This document shows positions 8,927 to 17,953 of a stretch of 64,000 bases of DNA, piece by piece. The notes under the pieces were generated by a model. The model had not been told where the DNA came from and did not search any database. It saw only the letters and a list, made by a program, of their open reading frames with translations. The translations under genes were made by a program, and so were the position numbers. Origin of the DNA: Acetobacter garciniae (GTDB lineage: Bacteria; Pseudomonadota; Alphaproteobacteria; Acetobacterales; Acetobacteraceae); NCBI RefSeq assembly GCF_017377735.1, contig NZ_JAFVMH010000001.1, forward strand, positions 124,001 to 188,000, read 5' to 3'. Every line of letters starts with the position of its first letter. Position 1 is the stretch's first letter.

Positions 8927-10210
8927 ATGACTACTTTTTCGGATCTGAAGCTTGCAGCACCTTTGCTACAGGCTCTTGCGGATCAGGGTTACGAGACTCC
9001 TACTCCCATTCAGGCCGGTTCCATTCCCTATCTTCTCGAAGGGCGTGACCTGCTTGGCCTGGCCCAGACGGGCACGGGCAAGACGGCATCCTTCGCGCTG
9101 CCGATCCTCGATCACCTGCTCAAGAACCCGGGTGCTGCGGGCCCCAAGCAGGCGCGTGTGCTGGTTCTGGCCCCCACGCGTGAACTGGTTGCCCAGATCA
9201 GCGACAGCTTCAAGGCCTATGCCCGCCACATGCGCTTTTCGCAGGCCGTGGTGTTCGGTGGCGTGGGCCAGGGGCGCCAGGTCGAAACCATGCGCCGCGG
9301 CGTGGATGTGCTGGTGGCAGCCCCCGGCCGCCTGCTTGACCTGATCGGGCAGGGCCATATCGACCTTTCCCGCTTGGAAGTGCTGGTGCTGGACGAAGCG
9401 GACCGCATGCTGGACATGGGCTTTGTGCGCGATATCCGCCGGATCATGTCCTTCGTGCCCGAAAAGCGCCAGACGCTGCTGTTCTCGGCCACCATGCCGC
9501 GCAGCATCGAAGACCTGGCTGCGTCCTTGTTGAACAATCCCGCCCGCGTGGAAGTGGCCCCGCCGTCCAGCACGGTGGACCGTATCCAGCAGGCCGTCAT
9601 GTTCGTGAATGGCACGGACGCCAAGCGCGATGCGCTGCTGACCATGGTGGCCTCCCCCAAGGTGGTGCGTGCGGTGGTGTTCACGCTCATGAAGCATGAA
9701 GCCAACAAGGTGGCGGAATTCCTCAACCGCAACAACGTGGTGGCCGAGGCCATTCACGGCAACAAGTCCCAGGGTGCGCGTGAGCGGGCGATGCGCGGTT
9801 TCCGCGCGGGTGACGTCAAGGTGCTGGTCGCCACGGATATCGCCGCCCGCGGGATCGACGTTGACGATGTCAGCCACGTCTTCAACTACGACCTGCCCAA
9901 CGTGCCCGAAAGCTACGTGCACCGTATCGGCCGCACGGCGCGTGCGGGGCGTGATGGCTGGGCCGTTTCCCTGTGCGATGCCGAACAGCGCGCCTGGCTC
10001 AAGGACATCGAGCGCACGATCAGCAAGTCCATTCCCGTGGTGCGCGACCATCCGTGGCATTCGGACGAGGCCGAGTTCTCGACCATGCGCCCGCCCGTTC
10101 TGGGTGGCGGCGGTGGCGGCCGGGGCCGTGGCGGTCAGCGCCAGGGTGGTGGACCGCGCCGTCAGGGTGGCGGTGGCCGCCAGGGGCACCGCGCGGCGGT
10201 AACCGCCTGA
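8927..10210 (+). CDS. DEAD-box ATP-dependent RNA helicase (RhlE-like)
   Basis: Unwinds RNA using ATP; probably acts in ribosome assembly or RNA decay. The protein has 427 residues. Motifs in order: Q-motif region GYETPTPIQ, motif I AQTGTGKTA, Ia PTRELVAQI, Ib AAPGRLLDLI, II VLDEADRMLDMGF, III FSATMP, IV VVFTLMKHEANKV, V ATDIAARGIDVDDV, VI YVHRIGRTARAG. The C-terminus is a low-complexity Gly/Arg tail (GGGGGRGRGGQRQGGG), as in RhlE-type proteins, likely for RNA contact. Start ATG 8927 follows AGAGG; an open frame runs further upstream but lacks homology-like sequence. A clear terminator follows. Confidence 0.93.
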   Translation: MTTFSDLKLAAPLLQALADQGYETPTPIQAGSIPYLLEGRDLLGLAQTGTGKTASFALPILDHLLKNPGAAGPKQARVLVLAPTRELVAQISDSFKAYARHMRFSQAVVFGGVGQGRQVETMRRGVDVLVAAPGRLLDLIGQGHIDLSRLEVLVLDEADRMLDMGFVRDIRRIMSFVPEKRQTLLFSATMPRSIEDLAASLLNNPARVEVAPPSSTVDRIQQAVMFVNGTDAKRDALLTMVASPKVVRAVVFTLMKHEANKVAEFLNRNNVVAEAIHGNKSQGARERAMRGFRAGDVKVLVATDIAARGIDVDDVSHVFNYDLPNVPESYVHRIGRTARAGRDGWAVSLCDAEQRAWLKDIERTISKSIPVVRDHPWHSDEAEFSTMRPPVLGGGGGGRGRGGQRQGGGPRRQGGGGRQGHRAAVTA

Positions 10211-10248
10211 TCCTTTCTGGGTCTGCTTTTTTCAGGCCTGCCAATGCG

Positions 10249-10278
10249 AAAGCCGTTGTGGAAACACAACGGCTTTTT
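10249..10278 (+). terminator. Intrinsic terminator after the helicase gene
   Basis: A perfect stem AAAGCCGTTGTG (10249-10260) / CACAACGGCTTT closes a GAAA tetraloop (10261-10264) and ends in five T residues. It lies between convergent genes, so it may stop transcription from both sides. Confidence 0.92.
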
Positions 10279-10322
10279 GCTGTCAGGGTGCAGATCCTGT
10301 TGTCAGTGACCCGGAAGGCCAG

Positions 10323-11219
10323 TCAGGAATGGGCATCCGAATTGGCGGGCGGGTGCAGGGTTATGGAAACCGGGCAATGATCGCTTAACGTCAACCCGGG
10401 GCCTTGCGGAATAGTCAGCACCCGCAGGGAATGCGGGTCCGCCCAGCCAATGGCCGGGCCGCCGAGAATGATGTGATCGATAAAATACCCCCCGCCCTGG
10501 CAGGGGCTGGCCTTGTCCGCCGTCACCAGGTCAAGCGGTGTGGCGCGGGCAAGGGTGGCAAGAAGCGGGTCATGCGGGCCCAGTCGGCGGTTGAAATCGC
10601 CTATAATGGCGAAGGCGCTGCCGTCCCGCGCGCGATCGGCCACCCAGCCCGCCAGAACGGCAAACTGCCGGAACAGAACCGGGCAGGCATGATGGGTCTG
10701 GGTTATCGGATCGTCCCAGCAACCGGTCTTGAGATGCACGACCAGCACGCGCAGTTGCGCCGATCGCAGGCGCAGCGTCATGTCCAGCCCGCTGCGCAGG
10801 TGGTGGGCGGCAGCAGGGCCGGTCGTATCCAGCGCCGTCAGGTCCGGGTTGCGCTGCACGGACAGATCGGCCCGCACGACCAGGGCGGTTTTTTGCAAGA
10901 TATCGTCGTCCGAAACCACGATCCGGTACGTATTGGCGGGAAACAGGCGGGCGATGCTGGCCGCGCTGTCCGTTTCCTGCAAGCCTGTCACGTCGCTGTT
11001 CAGGCGCCGGGCAATGGCCGCAAGCCGGGCATAGTCGGCTTTTGTGCGCCGCGGCCTGTCAGCGGGGGCCGTGCGGGTCTTGGGGGCCTGCTCGTCCAGC
11101 AGCCATTCCAGGTTCCACGTACTGAGCCTGATCGCCTGTGCTGAGGAAGATGTCGGTGGTGTCGCGGCCCGGCCTATCTGAGCGGGCAGGCCAAGGAGTG
11201 CGAACCCCAAAAAGACCAT
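10323..11219 (-). CDS. Endonuclease/exonuclease/phosphatase-family protein, probably exported
   Basis: The mature part carries the EEP fold signatures: IRLSTWNLEWLL at the N-terminus, DVTGLQETDS (catalytic Glu), VVHLKTGCW, AIIGDFNRRLG (Asp/Asn pair) and, at the end, LTLSDHCPVSI (catalytic Asp-His). Substrate unknown; relatives cleave nucleic acids or phosphoesters. Starting at ATG 11219 gives 298 residues with a hydrophobic, signal-like start MVFLGFALLGLPAQIGRA, but with no positively charged n-region. A start at 11336 would add 39 residues including several Arg before the hydrophobic part. So export is likely and the exact start uncertain. Confidence 0.8.
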   Translation of the reverse strand: MVFLGFALLGLPAQIGRAATPPTSSSAQAIRLSTWNLEWLLDEQAPKTRTAPADRPRRTKADYARLAAIARRLNSDVTGLQETDSAASIARLFPANTYRIVVSDDDILQKTALVVRADLSVQRNPDLTALDTTGPAAAHHLRSGLDMTLRLRSAQLRVLVVHLKTGCWDDPITQTHHACPVLFRQFAVLAGWVADRARDGSAFAIIGDFNRRLGPHDPLLATLARATPLDLVTADKASPCQGGGYFIDHIILGGPAIGWADPHSLRVLTIPQGPGLTLSDHCPVSITLHPPANSDAHS

Positions 11220-11424
11220 CCCCGCAAGCCTGTCCGCCCGGAAGGGGAGGCAGGTTGCCGGACCAGTTCGTGTTGTGATGGGGCGGGGAAGGTGTGTTGC
11301 CCTGGTATCCCCGGAGGGTGGGCCACTGCGGGCCATGGGCCCCGATGGTGGCAAAGCTGTTCCCGGCAGGGGCTCCGGGGTTGCCCCCGCTGGTGCGGGG
11401 GCGTTTGGCCTTAGGGTGCTGCCG

Positions 11425-12111
11425 TCAGGCCGCGGCGGCTTCGAACTGGCCAATGACATCGGCAATCGGCACGCTTTTGCGGGTCTGTTCGTCCAGAATG
11501 CTGATCTCGCCGGTGCCGATGTCATAGAACCAGCCTTGCAGGAACAGCGTGCCGCCCGCAAGACCGGCCGCCACCGCCGGATGCGTGCGCAGATGCGAAA
11601 GCTGGAGCAGCACATTCTGTTCGGCCAGGCTGCGCACGGTGGCGGGGCCCGCATCTTCGGCGCGCAGGTTCTGCATGACCGTCGCCCGCGCGGCTTCCGC
11701 GTTGCGCAGCCAGGTGCGCACGGTGGGCATTTTATCCAGCCCGTTCTTTTCGGGGTCCATCAGCGCTTTCATGGCCCCGCAATCGGAATGGCCACAGACG
11801 ATGATGGTGGAAACCCCAAGCCCCATAATGGCGTATTCCACGGCGGAGGACACACCCCCCAGCATTTCGCCGTAGGCGGGCACCAGGTTGCCGATATTGC
11901 GCAGAATGAACAGGTCACCGGGTTCGGTCTGCGTAATCAGGTTGGGGTTGATACGACTATCCGCGCAGGCGATGAACAGCGCCTTGGGGGCCTGGCCTGT
12001 AGCCAGGCTTGCAAACAGGGCTTCCTTTGCGGGGAAGATTTCCGTGTTGAAATGTTCAGCGCCCTGCAAAAGGCTGAGCAGGTTGCTTCTTGCTTCGGAA
12101 CACGTGGGCAT
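11425..12111 (-). CDS. Beta-class carbonic anhydrase
   Basis: Interconverts CO2 and bicarbonate, in the cytoplasm. The protein has 228 residues. Zinc ligands and partners are visible: Cys-Ala-Asp-Ser-Arg in FIACADSRINP and His-x-x-Cys in VCGHSDCGAMKAL, with the RNIGNLVPAYG block between. ATG 12111 is chosen because GGAG lies five bases before it; an in-frame GTG/ATG 13 codons upstream lacks a ribosome-binding site. Bicarbonate supply may matter in an organism that grows at low pH with strong aeration; that is inference. Confidence 0.95.
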   Translation of the reverse strand: MPTCSEARSNLLSLLQGAEHFNTEIFPAKEALFASLATGQAPKALFIACADSRINPNLITQTEPGDLFILRNIGNLVPAYGEMLGGVSSAVEYAIMGLGVSTIIVCGHSDCGAMKALMDPEKNGLDKMPTVRTWLRNAEAARATVMQNLRAEDAGPATVRSLAEQNVLLQLSHLRTHPAVAAGLAGGTLFLQGWFYDIGTGEISILDEQTRKSVPIADVIGQFEAAAA

Positions 12112-12268
12112 GGTCACTCCCGAATTGGTGGATTGCCGCAGAGGGCACAAGGTTGGCGGGGCACGGAACTGGCGTGCGGGCGGTGTGGCCGGGGCATCGT
12201 GCCGGGAACGCAGGGCGCTCAGACACGTAACGCCCGGGTTGGGCCGAGGTTTCGGCGTGCGGGCGATT

Positions 12269-12886
12269 TCAGCTTAGCGGATCGTCCTCGGGTTCGCTAA
12301 GCTGGTCGGCCGGGTGGCGTACGGGGGCCTGGTGCGTGCGCGTGCGCGGCGGTTCCATCTGGCGGCGGGTAAAGTTGGCACCCAGTGCCGCCAGTTCCAG
12401 GAACTGGTCCGCCTGGCGGCGCAGGTCATCGCCGATCAGCGGCGGGGTGGACTTCATGGAAGAAACCACCGAAACCCGCGTGCCCTGGCGCTGCACGGCC
12501 TCGACAACCCGGCGGAAATCGGAATCGCCGCTGAACAGGATCGCGTGGTCGATATGCGGGGCCATTTCCATCATGTCCACCGCGATCTCGATATCCATGT
12601 TGCCCTTCACGCGGCGCTTGCCGGTGGAATCGGTAAATTCGCGCGCAGGCTTGGTCACGAGAAAATAGCCGTTATAGGACAGCCAGTCGGTCAATGGCTT
12701 GAGGGGAGAGTAGTCTTCCGTGTCCAGAATGGCGGCGTAATAATAGGCGCGGATCACATGGGTTCTGGCGGCGAAAAAATCCAGCAGCTTCTTGTAATCG
12801 ACATCGAACCCCAGGCTGCGGGATGTGGAATAAAGGCTCGACCCGTCAATAAAAAGGCAGGTTTTTTCATCTTTTTTTACATTCAT
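12269..12886 (-). CDS. NYN-domain (LabA/DUF88-type) protein, putative RNase
   Basis: A 205-residue protein with the PIN-like NYN fold: TCLFIDGSSLY near residue 10 (first acidic residue), KGNMDIEIAVDMMEMA (central acidic cluster) and HAILFSGDSDFRRVVEAV (the GDSDF motif). These acidic residues match the metal-binding nuclease centre of the family, so an RNA-cutting role is likely but not shown. The last 35 residues are rich in Pro, Arg and acidic residues and look unstructured. It is a single gene, divergent from folK. Confidence 0.85.
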   Translation of the reverse strand: MNVKKDEKTCLFIDGSSLYSTSRSLGFDVDYKKLLDFFAARTHVIRAYYYAAILDTEDYSPLKPLTDWLSYNGYFLVTKPAREFTDSTGKRRVKGNMDIEIAVDMMEMAPHIDHAILFSGDSDFRRVVEAVQRQGTRVSVVSSMKSTPPLIGDDLRRQADQFLELAALGANFTRRQMEPPRTRTHQAPVRHPADQLSEPEDDPLS

Positions 12887-13030
12887 CTTTTTATGTCCTC
12901 GAATGACCGGGCGACGTTTTCAGACTAACGTTCATGAAATCGACAAAGTTTTGAGTGCAGCAAACTTAAAGATCATGGTCTTTTTGTGGTTATCCGACTG
13001 AGAAAAACGAAAAATGGTCCGCAAAACCAA

Positions 13031-13059
13031 TTGCTTTCATAAAAACCATTTCATTATAA
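13031..13059 (+). promoter_or_regulatory. Putative promoter for folK
   Basis: TTGCTT (13031-13036) and TTATAA (13054-13059) are separated by 17 bases in an AT-rich stretch, 33 bases before the folK start. This is a good match to a housekeeping sigma-70 promoter. Confidence 0.55.
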
Positions 13060-13092
13060 CACGACATGTCCGCTGTGTTATCCAGGTGAGGA

Positions 13093-13611
13093 ATGTCTGA
13101 CGCGCCCATAAATACCCCATTGGCCCTGATCGCAATAGGCGCCAACCTCCCCCGCGATGGCCGAACTGCGCTGCAAACATGCCAGCATGCCGTGGACCTT
13201 CTGCGCGCCGTGCCGGGCGTGGCGCTCAAGGCGGTGTCCCACTGGTATGAAAGCGCGCCCCAGCCCCCTTCGGGCCAACCGCCTTACGTCAACGGGATGG
13301 TGCTGTGCGCGACCACTTTGGACCCTTTTGCGTTGCTTGATGTTCTCCAGCACATAGAAACGCATAACGGGCGCGAGCGTTCCGTGCCAAATGCCGCCCG
13401 CACGCTGGATCTCGATCTTGTCGCCTATGACGCGCAGTGCCTGGACACCGACAGGCTGGTCCTGCCCCACCCCCGCGCGCATGAGCGCGCCTTTGTGCTG
13501 CGCCCCTTGCACGATGTCATGCCGGACTGGGTGCATCCGCGCTCGGGCGCAGCTCTGGCGCAGATGCTCGCAGGCGTGCAGGGGCAGCAAATCCGCCGGA
13601 TTGGGGAATAA
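13093..13611 (+). CDS. folK: 2-amino-4-hydroxy-6-hydroxymethyldihydropteridine pyrophosphokinase
   Basis: Transfers pyrophosphate from ATP to the pterin in folate synthesis. The 172-residue protein opens with ALIAIGANLP (the family's IGSNLG-like start), then SHWYESAPQPPSGQPPYVNGMV, QHIETHNGRERSVPNAARTLDLDLVAYD (with the metal-binding DLDL) and LPHPRAHERAFVLRPL. The start is supported by AGGTGAGG just before ATG. It precedes rpoZ with an 87-base gap. Confidence 0.95.
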   Translation: MSDAPINTPLALIAIGANLPRDGRTALQTCQHAVDLLRAVPGVALKAVSHWYESAPQPPSGQPPYVNGMVLCATTLDPFALLDVLQHIETHNGRERSVPNAARTLDLDLVAYDAQCLDTDRLVLPHPRAHERAFVLRPLHDVMPDWVHPRSGAALAQMLAGVQGQQIRRIGE

Positions 13612-13698
13612 TCCTTTTCTGCGGGAGGTGGATGCGGTAATAAGGCAGTTCAATCTTTTTGTTGTATCCGTAAGTGTATTGTCTGGAGGCTCTTCGTA

Positions 13699-14070
13699 AT
13701 GGCCCGCGTCACCGTCGAAGATTGCGTAGAAAAAGTTCCCAACCGCTTTGAACTGGTGGTGTATGCCGCGCAGCGCGCAAGAAATATCTCGCGCGGTGAA
13801 GAGCTGACCGTCGACCGCGACAACGACAAGAACCCCGTTGTCTCCCTCCGTGAAATCGCGGCCGAGACCGTGGTGCTTGGCGCGCTGCGCAGCGACCTTA
13901 TCCGTTCGCAGGCGCGTGAGCCCGAGCCCGAGCCGGTCGAGGAAGACGTGCAGGATCTGGTGCCGACCGAGCAGAACATCTTTGGCCTGCAGGAAGTCTC
14001 GGCCGAGGAAGAGGCCGTGGATGAAGCCCGCGCCATCGAAGCCGCCCTGACCGGCCGCGCCAGACGGTAG
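13699..14070 (+). CDS. rpoZ: RNA polymerase omega subunit
   Basis: Small subunit that helps assemble RNA polymerase and, in many bacteria, takes part in ppGpp binding. It has 123 residues: the conserved N-terminal part [24 protein letters not shown], then [23 protein letters not shown], then an acidic tail rich in Glu/Pro. GGAGG precedes the ATG. It stands directly before the ppGpp enzyme gene with an 8-base gap, the usual order in Proteobacteria. Confidence 0.97.
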   Translation: MARVTVEDCVEKVPNRFELVVYAAQRARNISRGEELTVDRDNDKNPVVSLREIAAETVVLGALRSDLIRSQAREPEPEPVEEDVQDLVPTEQNIFGLQEVSAEEEAVDEARAIEAALTGRARR

Positions 14071-14078
14071 GTGCCGGT

Positions 14079-16418
14079 GTGAGCCAGGCCGAAGGCGATA
14101 TCCCTGCTGCCAGTCTCCCGCCCGGGCGGGGGAATGGCGGCGTGGTGGACGCATCGGCCAGCCCATCTGGTATCGGTGAAAGCGAACGCGGGCCGATTAC
14201 CTGCGAAAAACTCGTCAACCGTGTTCTGAGCTACGCTCCGGGCGCGGACGGGGCGATGATCCGCCGCGCTTTCGACGTCGCCAGCAAGGCGCATGAAGGC
14301 CAGGAGCGCGATAACGGCGACCCCTACATAACCCACCCCCTGGCCGTGGCCATGATCATGGCGCGCTTCGGGCTGGATGTGCAGTCCGTCTGCACCGCAC
14401 TGCTGCACGACACGATCGAGGATACGGGCGTTACCTACGACACGCTCAAGCTCGAATTCGGCCAGACCGTGGCCGATCTTGTCGATGGCGTGACCAAGCT
14501 CACACGGCTCGAACTCCAGTCCGACCGTACCAAGCAGGCGGAAAACTTCCGCAAGCTGGTGCTGGCCATGTCCAAGGACATTCGTGTCCTGCTGGTCAAG
14601 CTGGCCGACCGCCTGCACAACATGCGCACCCTCCATTTCGTGGAACGCCAGGACCGGCGGCAGCGCATTGCACGCGAAACGCTCGATATCTACGCCCCTC
14701 TGGCCGAGCGCATCGGTATGGACCGGGTCAAGACCGAGTTGCAGAACCTGTCCTTCGCGCAGCTCGAACCCGAAGCCGACGCCACCATCCGCACGCGCCT
14801 GAACTACCTGCGCGGCCAGGGTGCCGACGTGATCGAGGAAGTGCGGCGCGAATTGCTGCGCCTGTGCCACGACGCCGGGCTGAAGGATGTGCAGGTGACG
14901 GGGCGCGAAAAATCGCCCTATTCGATCTGGGAGAAAATGCAGCGCCGCAACGTGGCGTTCGAACAGCTTTCGGACATCATGGCCTTCCGTGTGACGGTCG
15001 GTACGCGGGAGGAATGCTACATGGCGCTGGGGGCGGTGCATGCCGCCTATCCCATGATCGCGGGGCGCTTCAAGGACTACATCTCCACCCCCAAGGCCAA
15101 CGGGTACCAGAGCCTGCATACGGGTGTGACCCTGCGTTCGCCGCGCAACCAGAAGATCGAGGTACAGATCCGCACCCAGGCCATGCACGACGTGGCCGAG
15201 AACGGTGTTGCTGCCCACTGGGCCTACAAGGAAAGCACGGACACGCAGGAAGGCGGGTATGGTGGCCTGCGTCGCCCGCGCTGGGTGCAGGACCTGCTTG
15301 AAATTCTTGAGGATTCGGCGGCGCCGGATGAATTCCTCGAAAACACCAAGCTCGAACTCTATCAGGACCAGGTGTTCTGCTTCAGCCCCAAGGGGCAGCT
15401 TATTTCGCTGCCGCGTGGCGCGACCCCGGTCGATTTCGCCTATGCCGTGCACAGCCAGATCGGCGATACCTGTGTCGGGGCCAAGATCAACGGCCGGCTG
15501 ATGCCCCTGCGGCACGAGCTTGAAAACGGCGACCAGGTCGAGATCATGACCGCGCGCGGGGGCGCGCCCTCACCCTCGTGGGAACGGTTTGTCGTTACCG
15601 GCAAGGCGCGCGCGCGTATTCGGCGCTATGTGGCCCAACAGCAGCGCCAGGCCTCGCTCGATAACGGGCGCGCGGCCCTTGCCAAGGCCTTCCGCCAGGA
15701 AGGCGTGGACGGGTCGGAAAAAATCATCGAACCCACGCTCAAGGCGCTCAAGCAAAGCAGCCTGACGGATCTGTATGTGGCCGTGGGCACCGGCAGCCTG
15801 GGTGCGCGCGACGTGGTGCATGCCGCCTACCCCGAACTGCGGCGCGGGCCGCGCGGGCCGCGCATGCTGGCTGGCCTGCCCGGCGTGCTGGGCACGGCGG
15901 GGCCAAGGCCGCGTGGCGCAGGGGCGGCCCCCGGTCGCAGGCCCTCGGGCGGGGCGATCCCGCTTGTAGGGCTGGGTTCGGGCATTGCCGTGCATTACGC
16001 CGCCTGCTGCCACCCCCTGCCGGGCGATCGGATCGTGGGCGTGGTGGCCACGGGCAAGGGCGTGACCATTCACACCCGCACCTGCCAGACGCTGGAAAGC
16101 TTTGCCGCCACCCCCGAGCGTTTCCTGGACGTGGACTGGGATTACGACGCCATGGCCCGTTCGGGCGATATGGGGCCGATGCGCGTGGGGCGGATCAGCA
16201 TCGTAGCCGAGAACGATGCGTCGGTCCTGGCGTCCATCACCAATGCCATTTCGCGCAGCGACGCGGCTATCGTGAACCTCAAGATCGTCAACCGCCAGCT
16301 CGATTTCATGGAAATCCTGGTGGATGTCGAAGTGAGGGACCTGCGACACCTGTCCGCCGCCATTGCCGGGTTGCGCGCGGTCTCGGGCATTACCCAGGCT
16401 GACAGGGCCCGGTCATGA
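14079..16418 (+). CDS. Bifunctional (p)ppGpp synthetase/hydrolase RelA/SpoT
   Basis: Makes and degrades the alarmone (p)ppGpp. The 779-residue protein (GTG start) has an intact HD hydrolase domain (HPLAVAMIMARFG, LLHDTIEDTGV), the synthetase domain (YSIWEKMQRR, FKDYISTPKANGYQSLHT), a TGS domain (VFCFSPKGQLISLPRGATPVDFAYAVH, NGDQVEIMT) and a C-terminal ACT domain. Both activities should therefore be present, as expected for the only long RSH protein of an alphaproteobacterium. A Gly/Pro/Arg-rich insertion (about 15845-15960) lies before the conserved HYAACCHPLPGD motif. Its stop overlaps the acpS start (ATGA). Confidence 0.95.
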   Translation: MSQAEGDIPAASLPPGRGNGGVVDASASPSGIGESERGPITCEKLVNRVLSYAPGADGAMIRRAFDVASKAHEGQERDNGDPYITHPLAVAMIMARFGLDVQSVCTALLHDTIEDTGVTYDTLKLEFGQTVADLVDGVTKLTRLELQSDRTKQAENFRKLVLAMSKDIRVLLVKLADRLHNMRTLHFVERQDRRQRIARETLDIYAPLAERIGMDRVKTELQNLSFAQLEPEADATIRTRLNYLRGQGADVIEEVRRELLRLCHDAGLKDVQVTGREKSPYSIWEKMQRRNVAFEQLSDIMAFRVTVGTREECYMALGAVHAAYPMIAGRFKDYISTPKANGYQSLHTGVTLRSPRNQKIEVQIRTQAMHDVAENGVAAHWAYKESTDTQEGGYGGLRRPRWVQDLLEILEDSAAPDEFLENTKLELYQDQVFCFSPKGQLISLPRGATPVDFAYAVHSQIGDTCVGAKINGRLMPLRHELENGDQVEIMTARGGAPSPSWERFVVTGKARARIRRYVAQQQRQASLDNGRAALAKAFRQEGVDGSEKIIEPTLKALKQSSLTDLYVAVGTGSLGARDVVHAAYPELRRGPRGPRMLAGLPGVLGTAGPRPRGAGAAPGRRPSGGAIPLVGLGSGIAVHYAACCHPLPGDRIVGVVATGKGVTIHTRTCQTLESFAATPERFLDVDWDYDAMARSGDMGPMRVGRISIVAENDASVLASITNAISRSDAAIVNLKIVNRQLDFMEILVDVEVRDLRHLSAAIAGLRAVSGITQADRARS

Positions 16419-16822
16419 GCGTGCTTGCGGTAGGGATCGATCTGTGCGACATGCGCCGCATAGAGCGGGTGCTGGAACGCTTCGGCCCGCGCTTTGTCGA
16501 CCGGGTGTTCACGCCCGAGGAACGCGCCCGGGCGCAGGCGCGTTCGGGGCAGGCGCGTATCGGCACCTTCGCCAAGCGCTGGGCCGCCAAGGAAGCCTGC
16601 GCCAAGGCCCTGGGCACAGGCTTTGCCCAGGGTGTGGCGCATAGCCAGATCGGGGTGGAAAACCTGCCTTCGGGCCAGCCGTCGCTGCGCCTGACGGGGG
16701 CTGCGGCCGCAAGGCTTGCGCAGATCACCCCCGCCGGCTGCGTGCCAGTGATGGTGCTGAGCATGACGGACGAGCCGCCCTATGCGTTCGCGCAGGTGTT
16801 CATATCGGCCGTGCCGGGTTGA
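16415..16822 (+). CDS. acpS: Holo-[acyl-carrier-protein] synthase
   Basis: Attaches 4'-phosphopantetheine to acyl carrier protein. The 135-residue length is usual. Motifs: GIDLCDMRRIERVLERFG (metal-binding Asp in the VGIDL-like start), RVFTPEERA and FAKRWAAKEACAKALGTGF (the WAAKEA motif), then GQPSLRLTG. ATGA overlap with relA/spoT indicates coupled translation. Confidence 0.96.
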   Translation: MSVLAVGIDLCDMRRIERVLERFGPRFVDRVFTPEERARAQARSGQARIGTFAKRWAAKEACAKALGTGFAQGVAHSQIGVENLPSGQPSLRLTGAAAARLAQITPAGCVPVMVLSMTDEPPYAFAQVFISAVPG

Positions 16823-17143
16823 GGTTGCAGGCCGGTGGTGACGAAAGCCGCCGGGACGAAGGCCGGGCAGACAGGGTCGGTCGACGGGGCAGCTATTGGC
16901 TTGGCTCGCGACGCTGGTCGGGATCGGGGCGCTGGGTCAAAGGGCGCTCGGGCGGGTGGCGCATGGGGTGCCCGCAAGGAATGGTCCAGACGGGCTGGTG
17001 GAAATGGGCCGATTGGAACAGTCAGTCGGGCAGGGATCTGCCTTCTGGGCGTTGAATGGGCATAGGGGCCTTGGGTTGACATTGCACAGCCCGCACGGCT
17101 TGATCCGCCATAACTTTTTTCAGAACAAGTAGCGGGCGAGGCA
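16823..17143. other. Gap between acpS and lepB with a possible promoter
   Basis: Open frames in this 321-base stretch do not resemble real proteins. The only signal I see is TTGACA at 17076-17081 followed after 17 bases by CTTGAT (17099-17104), a fair -35 and a weak -10, about 45 bases before lepB. GC-rich direct and inverted short repeats fill the rest. Confidence 0.35.
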
Positions 17144-17953
17144 GTGCAGATGAGCAGACCGGATCACTCTCCAGTAACGGAAGACGCGCCCGCTTCCGCC
17201 ACCCAGACGGTGCTGGAGTATCTGCGCACGCTGGTGTCCGTGGTGGTGGTCGTTCTGGTCGTGCGGACGTTCCTGTTCGAATCCTTTGTCATTCCCTCGG
17301 GCTCCATGATCCCCACCCTGCAGGTGGGCGACTATATCTGGGTTTCCAAATATACTTACGGCTATTCCAGATTTTCGCTGCCCTTCTCGCCCGACCTGTT
17401 CGCGGGGCGGATCTGGGGGGCTGAACCGCATCGGGGCGATGTGGTGGTGTTCCGCTTCACCAAGGATACCTCGGTCGACTACGTCAAGCGCATCATCGGG
17501 CTGCCGGGCGATCATGTGCAGGTGACCGACGGCCATCTGTACCTCAACGGGCAGATGGTGCCCTGCACGGAGCCACACCCCTATGTCGCGCGGGATGAAA
17601 CGGGTACGGCCCTTGAGGGCGAGGCCTGCACCGAGCAGGTGCCGGGCAGTGCCGGGGCGGCCACGGTCAGCCACGGGATCCTGAAACTGACCGATGACGG
17701 CCCGCAGAACGGCACGCCCGATTATGTCGTGCCCCCGGGTTATTTTTTCGCCATGGGCGACAACCGTGACGACAGCGCCGATAGCCGTTTCATGGGCGAC
17801 GGCCCCAAGGACCTGGGCTTCGTGCCCATGGAAAACCTTGTGGGCAAGGCGCAGCGGGTCTTTTTCTCGGTCACGGCGGAGCATCCGCTCTGGCAGGTCT
17901 GGTACTGGCCTGCCGAAATCCGCTGGAACAGGCTGATGCGGGGCATCCAGTGA
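17144..17953 (+). CDS. lepB: Signal peptidase I
   Basis: Cuts signal peptides off exported proteins at the periplasmic face. The 269-residue protein has one N-terminal membrane helix (about 28-47), then catalytic Ser in FVIPSGSMIPTL, box C-like GDVVVFRF, catalytic Lys in DYVKRIIGLPGD and box E GDNRDDSADSR. A large insertion between the Lys and box E contains two Cys (VPCTEP and EACTEQ) that could form a disulfide. GTG 17144 or ATG 17150 may be the start; GCGAGG precedes both. It overlaps rnc by four bases. Confidence 0.96.
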   Translation: MQMSRPDHSPVTEDAPASATQTVLEYLRTLVSVVVVVLVVRTFLFESFVIPSGSMIPTLQVGDYIWVSKYTYGYSRFSLPFSPDLFAGRIWGAEPHRGDVVVFRFTKDTSVDYVKRIIGLPGDHVQVTDGHLYLNGQMVPCTEPHPYVARDETGTALEGEACTEQVPGSAGAATVSHGILKLTDDGPQNGTPDYVVPPGYFFAMGDNRDDSADSRFMGDGPKDLGFVPMENLVGKAQRVFFSVTAEHPLWQVWYWPAEIRWNRLMRGIQ